Below, in pieces: positions 9,862 to 18,979 of a DNA stretch of 64,000 nucleotides. The notes below the pieces were generated by a model, which saw nothing but the letters and a program-made list of their open reading frames with translations, was not told the origin of the DNA and did not search any database. The stretch's first letter is position 1, and every line of letters starts with the position of its first letter. This DNA is from Drosophila persimilis. Taxonomy: Eukaryota; Arthropoda; Insecta; Diptera; Drosophilidae. A program made the translations under genes and the position numbers. The stretch covers positions 186,001 through 250,000 of the forward strand of contig NW_020825366.1 of assembly GCF_003286085.1 (NCBI RefSeq), given 5' to 3'.

Positions 9862-11136
9862 ATGAAGCGTCTAAGAGATGGAAGGCAAGCTCGGCCCCTA
9901 GGGGCAAATGGTGATACGACGGGACACCCTAGCGGAGACCAGCGGCCTGAAGTCCCGGCGCCTGCCGACGAACCGACTGCAAGCCGGACTCGCGGCTGGA
10001 TCGTCAACCCCGATGGGCCATCCACCTCCCGTCAAGCCCAGTTGAGGCGGGTCGGAGAGGCGACTCTTAGACAACCGGGCTGGATGCCATGGGGTCAGCG
10101 CGCGGCAGCCATCCAAGGGTGGATCGACCAACAAACACACGACCCGCGGACCGATGCCGAAGAGGAAGTGGAGCCCGATGGTCGCTTCGCAACCGCAGGT
10201 GTCCGCTCGGCGCTCAATCACGACGTCGCCGCCCTGAATCGCCTTTGGCTCGGGAGTTACGGGGCTGCCATAGACGACGACAATGCGACCACGGACACCG
10301 ACGAGCACGAGACGATCCTACGCAACGCTCCAAGCCTGGCGTCCACGCTGCCGTACGAAGTGAGCGGACACCCAGTGGCTCGCGGAAGCGAATGGGACTC
10401 GCCCCTTTGGGCCGAGTGGGACCTGGCCGGTCAAGGTCGACTAGGCACCCCTCCAGCTGTACGCAACGAGGACGAATCCGGTGATGGTGCTGGGCCACAC
10501 TACTCTGACGTGTCTAGCGCGATCGATGCAGGGGAAGGAGCAGGACCCCAACGCGACGACGGAGGGTCCGTTTCCGGGTCCCTCATGGACCTGGACTTCG
10601 CGCCACAAGCGAACCAGCATTGGGCACCAGCCAACCCATCGGGGTCAGCTGACATCCCGCCCCCCCTCTTTGCCGCCCACGCCGGACCACCCCCACAACG
10701 CCCCGACGAGGAAGTACGCGACTTCGGCTCCGAAGAGAGCCTCCCGCTGGAGTATGGCGAGATGGCCGACCTGCTGCAAATCCTCCGACTCCACCCTACG
10801 GTAGCCGCGGTACAGGACGACCCGGAATGGGCAGAGGCTCCCCCGAATGGCGGACCAACGCGCCAGGGCGGCGGTTGCCCCGGGACCTCATATCCAACAT
10901 CACTGTGTTCTTACGCGATCGAGCCTACCGACTGGGAGTCCGGCGACTGGAGGTCCACGACGGCACCTGCTTTCGCGTCAAAATTACCCGTAGCCGGGCT
11001 GTCACAGTCACTCTTCGGCACCCCCGAAGTATGGAGGGGGTGTGAGGGAGCGTACGCTCCACCCACATTTTTTCCACCCATCATCTTGCCGGCATTTTCC
11101 CACTGGAGGGACCCGAAATTATTTCATTGGAATTAA
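9862..11136 (+). CDS. Third ORF of the retrotransposon, unknown function
   Basis: A 424-residue open frame starts at ATG 9862, after pol, and ends at a TAA inside the 3' LTR, so about its last 32 residues are encoded by LTR sequence. The protein is hydrophilic, acidic and rich in Pro, Gly, Asp and Glu, with many DDE/DE clusters. I see no signal peptide, no transmembrane stretch, no furin-like site and no cysteine pattern, so it does not look like an envelope protein despite its position. The open length in GC-rich DNA is suggestive but not proof of coding; a GC-biased chance ORF is possible. Element neighbours (pol upstream, polypurine tract and LTR overlapping its 3' end) imply expression from a spliced transcript, if at all. 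Confidence 0.5.
   Translation: MKRLRDGRQARPLGANGDTTGHPSGDQRPEVPAPADEPTASRTRGWIVNPDGPSTSRQAQLRRVGEATLRQPGWMPWGQRAAAIQGWIDQQTHDPRTDAEEEVEPDGRFATAGVRSALNHDVAALNRLWLGSYGAAIDDDNATTDTDEHETILRNAPSLASTLPYEVSGHPVARGSEWDSPLWAEWDLAGQGRLGTPPAVRNEDESGDGAGPHYSDVSSAIDAGEGAGPQRDDGGSVSGSLMDLDFAPQANQHWAPANPSGSADIPPPLFAAHAGPPPQRPDEEVRDFGSEESLPLEYGEMADLLQILRLHPTVAAVQDDPEWAEAPPNGGPTRQGGGCPGTSYPTSLCSYAIEPTDWESGDWRSTTAPAFASKLPVAGLSQSLFGTPEVWRGCEGAYAPPTFFPPIILPAFSHWRDPKLFHWN
11033..11040 (+). promoter_or_regulatory. Polypurine tract, copy 2
   Basis: GGAGGGGG directly abuts the 3' LTR start TGTGAGG. This is the expected plus-strand DNA primer site. It lies inside the ORF3 reading frame. Confidence 0.8.
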
Positions 11137-11342
11137 GATTTTTGACTTTTTATTTTCTAGGTTTAAGCATTGACTGTTCAGTTTTAGGTTAAGGGGGAGG
11201 GGGGAAGGCCACGAAGGCCACTTGTTATTAATTTTTTATTATACGGCCCGAGGGGTCTCTAAGCCCCACGTAGCTTGCTATTTTCTTAAAAGGGGGGCGA
11301 GTCGCGATCACGGCGGACGCCACTGGCTTTCCAGAACCAAGA

Positions 11343-11660
11343 CCCAACAACAACGACGCAGCAGCGGCCAAAGGGAGACGAGGAAAACAACGGGATCCAG
11401 CGAGCCGCCGGCATCGACGCAGCAACAGGCAGAGAGGGAAGCATCGACAAGATAACACAACAACAACGACGCAGCAGCGGCCAAAGAGAGACGAGGAAAA
11501 CAACGGGATCCAGCGAGCCGCCGGCATCGACGCAGCAACAGGCAGAGAGGGAAGCATCGACAAGATAACCCAACAACAACGACGCTGCAGCGGCCAAAGA
11601 GAGACGAGGAAAAACAACGGGATCCAGCGAGCCGCCGGCATCGACGCAGCCACGGCAGAG
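11343..11660 (+). repeat. 114-bp tandem repeats inside the LTR
   Basis: Nearly three units starting at CAACAACAACGACGC-type positions (about 11343, 11457 and 11571), each with GGGATCCAGCGAGCCGCCGG. The corresponding stretch of the right-hand LTR (about 57623-57840) has only two. Long ORFs on the minus strand here arise from repeat composition and are not supported as genes. Confidence 0.8.
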
Positions 11661-12382
11661 AGGAAGGCGCTGACAAGATAAGCCAACAGCATCGACGCAG
11701 CAGCGGCCGAGGAGAAGCGCTGACAAGACAAGCCGACAGCATCAACGCAGCAGCGGCAGAAGAGGGCCGCTGAGAGCAGCAATCAAATCCAGCAACGACG
11801 CCCCAGCAGTGGAAAAGAGAGGGGAAATAACGACGCTAGCCGCCCGACGCTGGATCGGCAGAGCCAGCAGAACGCCGGCTCTGAAGCTGGGAAAACGTGA
11901 AAAGGAAGTCAGTTAGAGGAGAGGCAGTCGTAGGAATCGGACGCGTTGACGGAAGAAAAAATCTGAGTGGCGCGCGAGAAGAAAAGGAACACACGTGGCG
12001 GACTACTTCGAAATTAACGCGATCAGCAGTGCGCGAAGGATCCGGCATCGACACTACGTTTACGGAGGCGGGATCCTGCACCGGCGCTGCAATCCCGGGG
12101 AAAAGAGGAGGCTTTCGACAAGCACAAGCGTGGGAGTAGAGGGGTAAGCGAGTCTCAAGACGTGCATGCGGGCTGCTGAGCGGTGCGATAGGTAGGGAAC
12201 CAAAGAAGAATAAAGTGAAATGTAACGAATATAACGAAAACATAGCCTGGTCACCAACAATCTATATGCTAGGGAACCCGAATGCCAGGGGCTTCATCTT
12301 CTCCGCCCTTCCCCACGCCTCTTGCCCGAGTCTCCCTCTTTGGCTACACCCACGTGGTGATCCGTATTCGCTCCGGATGCCC

Positions 12383-13690
12383 GTCGGGGCCCCCGCGTGA
12401 TTCCCCCAGTAGTTCGTAGCCCAACAGGATCCTGAGACCGCTGTCCGGCGATTGCCTAGGCGTTCTCGGTGACAACTGTTGGCGTTCCCCCCGCATGATT
12501 CCCTCCAGTAGTTTGTGACCCCGCAGTACCCCAGTAGTTCCCAGGGTCCCGAAGGCGCTGTCCGGCGATTGCCTAAGCCCTCTCGGCGATGCCTGCCCTG
12601 TATGATAAAGACTTTCGCAGTAACGTTTAGTCTGATAGTGTCCCGTAAGTGCTATCCGGCGACTGCCTAGGCACTCTCGGCGACGCTTGGCGATATCCCC
12701 GACCCCCCGTAGTAATTCTTAGTTCGACAGCGTCCCGTAAGTGCTATCCGGCGATTGCCTAGGCACCCTCGGCGATGCTCGTCGATGTCTCCGACCCCGT
12801 AGCAATTCTTAGTTCGACAGTGTCCCGTGAGTACCATCCGGCGATTGCCTAGGTGCCCTCGGCGACGCTTGTCGATACCTCCGGCCCCGTAGTAGTCCTT
12901 AGTTCGACAGGATCCCGGGAGCGCTATCCGGCGATTGCCTAAGCCCTCCCGGCGATGCTTGCCGATATCTCCGACCCTCGTAGTAATTCTTAGTCCGACG
13001 GAACCCCCGCGAGTGCTGTCCGGCGATAGCCTAGGTACTCGCGGTGGTATTTGTCGGTATCCCCGCATAGCAAAGACCTTCGCAGTAGTTCTTAGTTCGA
13101 CAGGATCCCGGGAGCGCTATCCGGCGATTGCCTAAGTCCTCCCGGCGATGCTTGCCGATATCTCCGACCCTCGTAGTAATTCTTAGTCCGACGGGGCCCC
13201 CGTGAGTGCTGTCCGGCGATAGCCTAGGTACTCGCGGTGGTATTTGTCGGTATCCCCGCATAGCAAAGACCTTCGTAGTAGTTCTTAGTTCGACAGGATC
13301 CCGGGGGCGCTATCCGGCGATTGCCTAAGCCCTCCCGGCGATGCTTGCCGATATCTCCGACCCTCGTAGTAATTCTTAGTCCGACGGGGCCCCCGTGAGT
13401 GCTGTCCGGCGATAGCCTAGGTACTCGCGGTGGTATTTGTCGGTATCCCCGCATAGCAAAGACCTTCGTAGCAATTTTTAGTCCGACAAGGTCCCGTGAG
13501 TGTTATCCGGCGATGGCCTAGACACTCTCGGTGATATATGTTGGTTTCCCCGCATAGCACCGACCTTCGTAGTAGTTCTTAGTTCGACGGGATCCCGAGA
13601 GCGCTGTCCGGCGATCGCCTAAGCACTCTCGGCGATGCCTGTCGATATCTCCGACCCTCGTAGTAATTCTTAGTCCGACAGGGCCACGTA
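12383..13690 (+). repeat. ~97-bp / 193-bp higher-order tandem repeats inside the LTR
   Basis: Monomers of about 97 bp recur. Each has a CGTAGTA(A/G)TTCTTAGT(C/T)CGAC motif followed by GC(T)(G/A)TCCGGCGAT(A/T)GCCTA(A/G)G. Towards the right they alternate as two diverged types, giving an almost exact 193-bp dimer present three times here but once in the LTR at 57321. The pattern is satellite-like and typical of unequal exchange or template slippage. Confidence 0.85.
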
Positions 13691-13883
13691 AGCGCTGTCC
13701 GGCGGTTGCCACTGCCACGCCCCGTACTGTTCCCTTTCCTCTCGGTCGCTCCTGTCTGGGGATTGCCTCCCTGTCCCGTAGACGGCCCCGAACTCGGAGT
13801 CCCGGCAAATTATAAATATTGCTGTAATTTCGACCCTGGAGTAGACTGAGATATGTACCCCAGCCCAGGATCGCTTCCTTACA

Positions 13884-13887
13884 CGAT
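13884..13887. other. Target-site duplication CGAT, right side of left element
   Basis: CGAT follows the LTR end and also precedes the other LTR at 57317-57320. An uninterrupted DINE-1 copy reads TCGGTCCGATATCACTAGG at about 20611-20629, confirming the empty site. Confidence 0.8.
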
Positions 13888-14470
13888 ATATTAGGAGTGT
13901 GGATACCAAATTTGGTTGCTCTAGCTTTTATAGTCTCTGAGATCTAAGCGCTAATGTTTTACTCCAAGCAAAGCCGCCCATGCTACCTGTGTGTTAGAGA
14001 GAGACAGGGCGAGAAAAAATGAAATTGTTTTCTTGATGCTGGCTATAATAATAATACGATCCAGTTCAGATTCTGCAGTCTAAAAGATATGGTCATTCTC
14101 TACGATTCTGCGTTTTTGGTTTTCTCGTATCGTCGAAATTGTGGATGCCACAGATTTTCGCCCTTTGTGGGAGCGGAAGTGGGCGGCGCAAAGTTTTGAA
14201 ATATTTTTGTAGCAGTGACATATCACAGAAGTCTGGATCCGAAACATCGTTGCTCTAGCTCTTATAGTCTTTGAGCACTAGGCGCTGAAGGGGACGGACA
14301 GACGGACAGACGGACGGACGGACAGACAGGGCTCAATCGACTCGGCTATTGATGCTGATCAAGAATATATATACTTTATAGGGTCGGAAACGATTCCTTC
14401 TGGGCGTTACACACATTCACTTTTACCACAAATCTAATATACCCCAATACTCATTTTGAGTATCGGGTAT
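13884..14470 (-). mobile_element. Old DINE-1-like element, right half
   Basis: Diverged copy of the ~1.1-kb DINE-1-like repeat in minus orientation. It retains the conserved core, the (GACG/GACA)n microsatellite at 14294-14330 and the terminal sequence ending GAGTATCGGGTAT. Its missing left half is found at 56672-57320, on the other side of the other retroelement. Confidence 0.75.
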
Positions 14471-14735
14471 AATTATCACACTATGAAAAGACAAGAAGAA
14501 AAATGGTCACAATATGAAAAGACAATAAGGTAACATTAGTTTGAGCAGTCGATAAAAGATCGGGGAGAAAAGACGAAGCGTGCGTAGATACATATAAGAA
14601 TAAAATGTATTAAACTCCTTTTGCAAATAGGAAATAAAACGCAACCAACGCCTAAGTACCGATGAAGATAAGCGATTGTGTGTTTATCCGCAATTCTCAC
14701 GATCCCGGACACAACAGGGTGTTATCTTATAATCA
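14471..14735 (-). other. 3' flank of NHL gene copy A
   Basis: AT-rich sequence with a short direct repeat (CACTATGAAAAGACAAGAAG / CACAATATGAAAAGACAA). It is conserved downstream of every complete NHL copy (for example 39643-39907 and 45265-45514). No gene seen; presumably the transcript 3' end. Confidence 0.5.
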
Positions 14736-15764
14736 CTAGACATACAGCAGATCCATCACAAGAACTTGATGGTTATTCTTGGCCAGAGTGACCACATGAC
14801 CTTCGGATGTGATCTTCAAGCCGCAGCAACGTGAAACATTCAGTTGAGGAAACTCGAAGACCGACTTGAAATCACCGTCGCTCCCGTAGCAGGTCACATG
14901 GAAGCGATATCCATGGGTATCCCCAATGAGCAAATCCCCAGCACTGGATATATCAATGCCCGTGGGGTAGCAGGATACCCTCTCGTTGCCAATGCGATAG
15001 AGGAATTCGCCACTGTCCTTGAAAACGGCCACGCCATGAGCCTTCATATCGCAAAGGTAGAAAACATTGTCGCGTATGGCTATGTCTGAGGGTTCACGCA
15101 CAAAGACACTGCAGTCGAACCAGTGCAACAGCATACCCTCCTCGGATATAACAAAGACAGTCGGCGAGACACTATCGACGGCCACAATATGACCCTTGGT
15201 GCTGACAGCCAACCCGGTCACAATATCCATAAACCTGATGGAAATCTTGAACATATATGTGCCGCACTTAGAGAAGATCTGCATGCGAGAGCGTCCATTG
15301 CCGCGATCGCAGACAACGAAATTTCCATTGTGTTGGAAGACAGCCACTTTGCGGGGATAAAAAAGCTGGCCGTTCCGCTTGCCGGCATCGCCAAACTGGA
15401 ACTTCAGGGCTCCCATTTTGGCGTATACAGCGATTCGGTGATTTTTCGAATCGGCAACAATGATGTCCTCGTCGATGCCCAAGCAAAAGCCATTCGGTGC
15501 ATTTAATTGTCCATTGCCCGCACCCAGGCAGCCAAATTTCCACCCGATCTTCATGGGAGTGGCCTTACTGTGAACGGCGCTTAAACTGTTGACAGAAGAA
15601 TTGGCATCTGGCAGGCAGTAACCATTATTGTTGTTGAGTCCCACTTGGGCTGGTGCCTGGAGCGCCTGTTCGACCTCTTGCTGCTGCTGTTGTTGTTTAG
15701 CAAAACTTGGTCCGGCCCTATCCTCAGTCAAGGAGTTGGACATCAGTACATGAAAATTGGCCAT
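14736..15764 (-). CDS. Mei-P26-like NHL-domain protein, copy A (intact)
   Basis: Encodes 342 residues without introns. Residues 1-75 are low-complexity, with a six-glutamine run (24-29) and an Asn-rich patch. Residues ~76-340 form an NHL beta-propeller with blade motifs such as [41 protein letters not shown] and [20 protein letters not shown]. These resemble the C-terminal NHL domain of Drosophila Mei-P26 more than Brat. NHL domains of this TRIM-NHL group bind RNA and repress translation in the germ line. The RING, B-boxes and coiled coil of full TRIM-NHL proteins are absent, so it may act as an RNA-binding competitor (inference). The start is the only methionine preceding the full frame, and it is conserved in all six copies. 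No frame disruption is seen. Confidence 0.8.
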   Translation of the reverse strand: MANFHVLMSNSLTEDRAGPSFAKQQQQQQEVEQALQAPAQVGLNNNNGYCLPDANSSVNSLSAVHSKATPMKIGWKFGCLGAGNGQLNAPNGFCLGIDEDIIVADSKNHRIAVYAKMGALKFQFGDAGKRNGQLFYPRKVAVFQHNGNFVVCDRGNGRSRMQIFSKCGTYMFKISIRFMDIVTGLAVSTKGHIVAVDSVSPTVFVISEEGMLLHWFDCSVFVREPSDIAIRDNVFYLCDMKAHGVAVFKDSGEFLYRIGNERVSCYPTGIDISSAGDLLIGDTHGYRFHVTCYGSDGDFKSVFEFPQLNVSRCCGLKITSEGHVVTLAKNNHQVLVMDLLYV

Positions 15765-16335
15765 TCTTGAGCATGCTAAAAAAGTTGAATGCTTGGTATT
15801 TTTTTTTTATTTACTTAACAAGAATTTATATGCAGAAATTATATGGCGGTCGGATATGGTTTTTTTTTTCATTGAATTTCAGAAAGTTTTAAATTCCCTG
15901 AATCAAAGGTCAAACCTTATTGAAAATATTTCATTTTTCCATCTGAATATGAATTTTCTTATACCTCATGTACAACCGCGAAATTTTGTTTGCATGTAGA
16001 TTCTTGATTAATTGATCTACATGATCGATCCTTAGGTCCAATCGTGTTCACTGTTAATGTAGCCATCTAGCTTTTCTTCTTTTTAATCTAAATCTACTTA
16101 TTTTTTTTGCACTAACCCTTGCACAACCACTTTTCCCGTACTTCAATTGCCGGCTAACTCGCTTCGCTCACTTACGCAGATTTGATTAAAATATTGGACG
16201 AATACTTTTTTTTCTTAGACCCGTACTGTATGCTCATTTACACAAAAGTCTGACGATAATAATGACGAAAGTCCGATCACAAAAGATTGTTAACTTTGAC
16301 ATTTAATCCCCAGGCACTCTAGATCAAGAAAAAAA
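15765..16335. other. T-rich spacer upstream of NHL copy A, DINE-free reference version
   Basis: No gene seen. Holds three long T runs that are DINE-1 insertion points in other units: site Z (GGTA followed by T10, about 15799), site A (ATGG followed by T10, about 15860) and site B (GAATAC followed by T8, about 16206). Being uninterrupted, it serves as the empty-site reference. As the gene's 5' flank it may contain its promoter, but I recognise no clear element. Confidence 0.6.
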
Positions 16336-17104
16336 CTAGGGGGAACGTTCTGAGTTGCTGCTGCGACCGAAAATCTATATTTATCCCCGAAACATAGTCA
16401 GTATTGCTCTCTTCCATCCAGTGCTGCCGATTGCGCATTTTTTGCCTTTTTTTAAGACCAAATGCAGGAAAAATTTGTGAATTGTGGAAAGGGAGAATTC
16501 TGGATTTTTATACCCGATACTCTGTTCGTCTGTCCGTCAGTTCATCCCTCTGAGCGCGTAGTGCTCAGAGACTATAAGAGCCAGAGCAACGACATTTTGT
16601 ATTCAGACTTCTATAATATGTCACTGGTACAAGTATATTTCAAAACTTCGCCCCGCCCCCTTCCGCCCACACAAAGAACGACAATCTGTGGCATCCACAA
16701 TTTCAAAGATACGAGAAACCAAAAAAAACGAGTGGGCATGTTGTGACTGGACTGAACGTGACGTCGGGCGCTGCGTAGCCACTGCAAATTGATTTGTTTA
16801 TTTACGCTACGAAAATGATCCGAACTAAATCAGTTCTCTATGATTGTGCGTTTTTAGTTTTCTCGAATCTGCAATATTGTGGATGCGAAATGGGTGGGGC
16901 GAAATTTTGAGATATACGTTTTATAGTGAGATCTAAAAGAAGTGTGGATACCTAATTTGAATACTCTAGCCTTAATAGTCTCTGAGATTTGTGGATGCCC
17001 CAGATTTACGTCCTTTGCGGGGGTGGAAGGGGGTGTGGCGTTTTCTTGATGCTGGCTATAATAATGATACGATCCGATTCAGATTCTGCAGTCTAAAAGA
17101 TATG
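16336..17104 (-). mobile_element. Old, diverged DINE-1-like element (with nested fragment)
   Basis: Starts CTAGGGGGAACGTTCTGAG, a diverged form of the DINE-1 3' end (CGAGGGGGAACG in young copies). A reversed DINE-1 5' fragment (ATACCCGATACTCTG, about 16511) is nested inside it. It breaks off at a BEL/Pao remnant at about 17105. The same structure recurs in all array units. Confidence 0.7.
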
Positions 17105-17580
17105 AGGTCTTGAGGGTCACGACGTCAAACCCAAATGTGACCACATGTGGTCCGACTCCAAGACTGTCTTAGCATGGATTAAATCAGATCACAAAAAATA
17201 TAACCCATATGTAGGACACATAATTGACGAGATACTTCGAGGCAACAAGGTTGGAAGATTGGCATTGGGTGCCTACTAAGGATAACCCGGCAGACTTTGG
17301 CACCAAACTCAGATCTGGAACTCGAGAAACATAGACGCAAGTCTATGGAATCTAGGAACTTCAGACGTTGGTGACACGGAACTGGAAGTAAGATGCAAGT
17401 TTACGTTATCAATAAATGAGATGTCTTCAGATGGATCTGTCAATATCATATTCAGGGAGTTGCTGGAAAGGTTATCTTCATTTACAAGGCTGATGCGTGC
17501 TGTCGCTTGGGTCTACAGGATGTGTGATCGTAAGACCAAACGAAAAGTCTACCTTGATGTAGCTGAAATTAAAGAAGCTG
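17105..17580 (+). pseudogene. BEL/Pao pol remnant (RNase H end), truncated
   Basis: Translating forward gives [18 protein letters not shown] and, one frame over, [16 protein letters not shown], hallmarks of the BEL/Pao RNase H region. These are followed by the linker frame MSSDGSVNIIFRELLE to EIKEA. It needs a frameshift and is cut off at GAAGCTG, where it is joined to a DINE-1 tail. Longer versions are at 49006 and 52820. Degenerate and non-functional. Confidence 0.75.
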
Positions 17581-17936
17581 GTTTTCTCGTATCGTCGAAA
17601 TTGTGGATGCCACAGATTTTCGTCCTTTGTGGGAGCGGAAGTGGGCGGCGCAAAGTTTTTAAATATTTTTGTAGCAGTGACATATCACAGAAGTCTGGAT
17701 CCAAAACATCGTTGCTCTAGCTCTTATAGTCTTTGAGCACTAGGCGCTGAAGGGGACGGACAGACGGACAGACGGACGGACGGACAGACAGACAGGGCTC
17801 AATCGACTCGGCTATTGATGCTGATCAAGAATATATATACTTTATAGGGTCGGAAACGATTCCTTCTGGACGTTACACACATTCACTTTTACCACAAATC
17901 TAATATACCCCAATACTCATTTTGAGTATCGGGTAT
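17581..17936 (-). mobile_element. DINE-1 terminal part fused to the BEL remnant
   Basis: Carries the DINE-1 core, the (GACG/GACA)n microsatellite and the end GAGTATCGGGTAT. The left boundary GAAGCTG/GTTTTCTCG is a deletion junction shared with 39286/39287 and 44908/44909. Confidence 0.75.
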
Positions 17937-18201
17937 AATTATCACACTATGAAAAGACAAGAAGAAAAATGGTCACAATATGAAAAGACAATAAGGTAAC
18001 ATTAGTTTGAGCAGTCGATAAAAGATCGGGGAGAAAAGACGAAGCGTGCGTAGATACATATAAGAATAAAATGTATTAAACTCCTTTTGCAAATAGGAAA
18101 TAAAACGCAACCAACGCCTAAGTACCGATGAAGATAAGCGATTGTGTGTTTATCCGCAATTCTCACGATCCCGGACACAACAGGGTGTTATCTTATAATC
18201 A
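17937..18201 (-). other. 3' flank of NHL gene copy B
   Basis: The same conserved AT-rich downstream sequence as at 14471-14735. No gene seen. Confidence 0.5.
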
Positions 18202-18259
18202 CTAGACATACAGCAGATCCATCACAAGAACTTGATGGTTATTCTTGGCCAGAGTGACC
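18202..18259 (-). pseudogene. NHL copy B, C-terminal fragment
   Basis: Encodes the last residues of the Mei-P26-like protein ([17 protein letters not shown]) and its stop codon. It is separated from the rest of the gene (28752-29726) by the 412-like element. GACC at 18256-18259 is repeated at 28752-28755 as the target duplication. Confidence 0.85.
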
Positions 18260-18738
18260 TGTAGTATGCTCATATTAAAGTAAAGTAAAGTATTCATTAT
18301 TTCGAATACCCACTGTACCGACGGTACTTAAAGAATACACACTGTAACACTTTGTTTCAGTGTTTACGTAACAATAAAGTCCCAGACATTCTGGGTGATC
18401 GTATTACGATTCACTCAAGAATGCCTCGAGCGACCCAAGTGCAGCGTCAGCATGTTCCCATGACTTGACGGCACTAATATACATGCATACACACATATAT
18501 CTTCCCTCGCGCTCTCGCTGCCAACAGCGCTGAGCATATACATATTAACTTATAAGAGATAAGAACACATAGTTCTGCCGCTCCGCTGCCGGCGTCACTG
18601 GCAGCGCAGCTCCGCGGCTTTTGGCTTACAAAAGCCCAAACCACAATTGTAAAAGACAGAACAGAAATCACAATAAAACAGATCGGAGGGTTGAGCCCCA
18701 ACGATCCAACAAAAAGGATTTGAACATTTCATTTTACA
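18260..18738 (+). repeat. 5' LTR of the 412-like element
   Basis: Begins TGTAGTATGC and ends TTTTACA. Contains the AAAGTAAAGTAAAG run and an AATAAAG signal-like motif (about 18371). Nearly identical to 28273-28751. Confidence 0.9.
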
Positions 18739-18756
18739 TGGCGACCGTGACAGGAC
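18739..18756 (+). promoter_or_regulatory. Primer-binding site (tRNA-Arg type)
   Basis: TGGCGACCGTGACAGGAC immediately follows the LTR. 412 and mdg1 are known to use a tRNA-Arg primer with this core. Confidence 0.8.
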
Positions 18757-18979
18757 TCGATATGTCCTACGCGATGGATCAATCTAAGGATTGAGAAAAA
18801 AAAAAGAGAGAGATATTTTTTCAAAAAAAGTGTTAAAATTTTGAAAGACAAAGAATGGCCGAAAAAAAAAAAAAAATATAATACTATGTGATTTTGTTTT
18901 AAAAAATCGGACCAAGTCAAAAGAAAATTGGAAAAACTATTGAAACAGTGTTGTCCCCAGTGCCAGTGCCAAGAAAAAA
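18757..18979 (+). other. 5' leader fragment of the 412-like element
   Basis: A-rich non-coding sequence between the primer site and the first nested DINE-1. No ORF of note. Confidence 0.6.

Larger units (their letters stand above)
3445..11040 (+). mobile_element. Ulysses/Osvaldo-like LTR retrotransposon, copy 2: complete internal region
   Basis: About 7.6 kb between primer-binding site and polypurine tract: leader minisatellite, gag, gag-pol frameshift signal, pol (protease, repeat-rich linker, reverse transcriptase, RNase H, integrase), a splice-acceptor-like site and a third ORF. Its 3' LTR is complete (11041-13883), but its 5' LTR is only the fragment at 2727-3444. The region is markedly more GC-rich than the AT-rich array to its right. 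Gag carries a 2-nt deletion and pol an in-frame TGA, so it is not autonomous. Confidence 0.9.
11041..13883 (+). mobile_element. Complete 3' LTR of the Ulysses/Osvaldo-like element (2843 bp)
   Basis: Begins TGTGAGGGAG right after the polypurine tract and ends TTACA, giving TG...CA termini. A 14-bp palindrome GGAGCGTACGCTCC lies at 11047-11060. The LTR holds two internal tandem arrays (114-bp units from about 11343; ~97-bp units from about 12383). It is 494 bp longer than the 5' LTR at 57321-59669. The difference is accounted for by one extra 114-bp unit and two extra 193-bp units, minus 6 bp present only in the other LTR. It is followed by CGAT, the 4-bp target duplication. Confidence 0.9.

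Noticed and set aside
9862-11136. Interpreting ORF3 as an envelope gene
   Set aside because: No signal peptide, transmembrane segment, cleavage site or cysteine pattern; only its position suggests env.
11228-11782. Cys/Arg/Ser-rich minus-strand frames within the LTR (also 57508-57949)
   Set aside because: Generated by GC-rich 114-bp tandem repeats; all three frames are open at once, the mark of composition and not of coding.
2390-13690. CRISPR-like spacing of ~97-bp LTR repeats
   Set aside because: Repeats are contiguous and alternate as diverged monomers without unique spacers, in a eukaryotic LTR; this is tandem repetition.
14290-14330. Possible independent microsatellite locus (GACG/GACA)n
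   Set aside because: It is the (GTCY)n block that belongs to DINE-1 and occurs at the same place in every copy.
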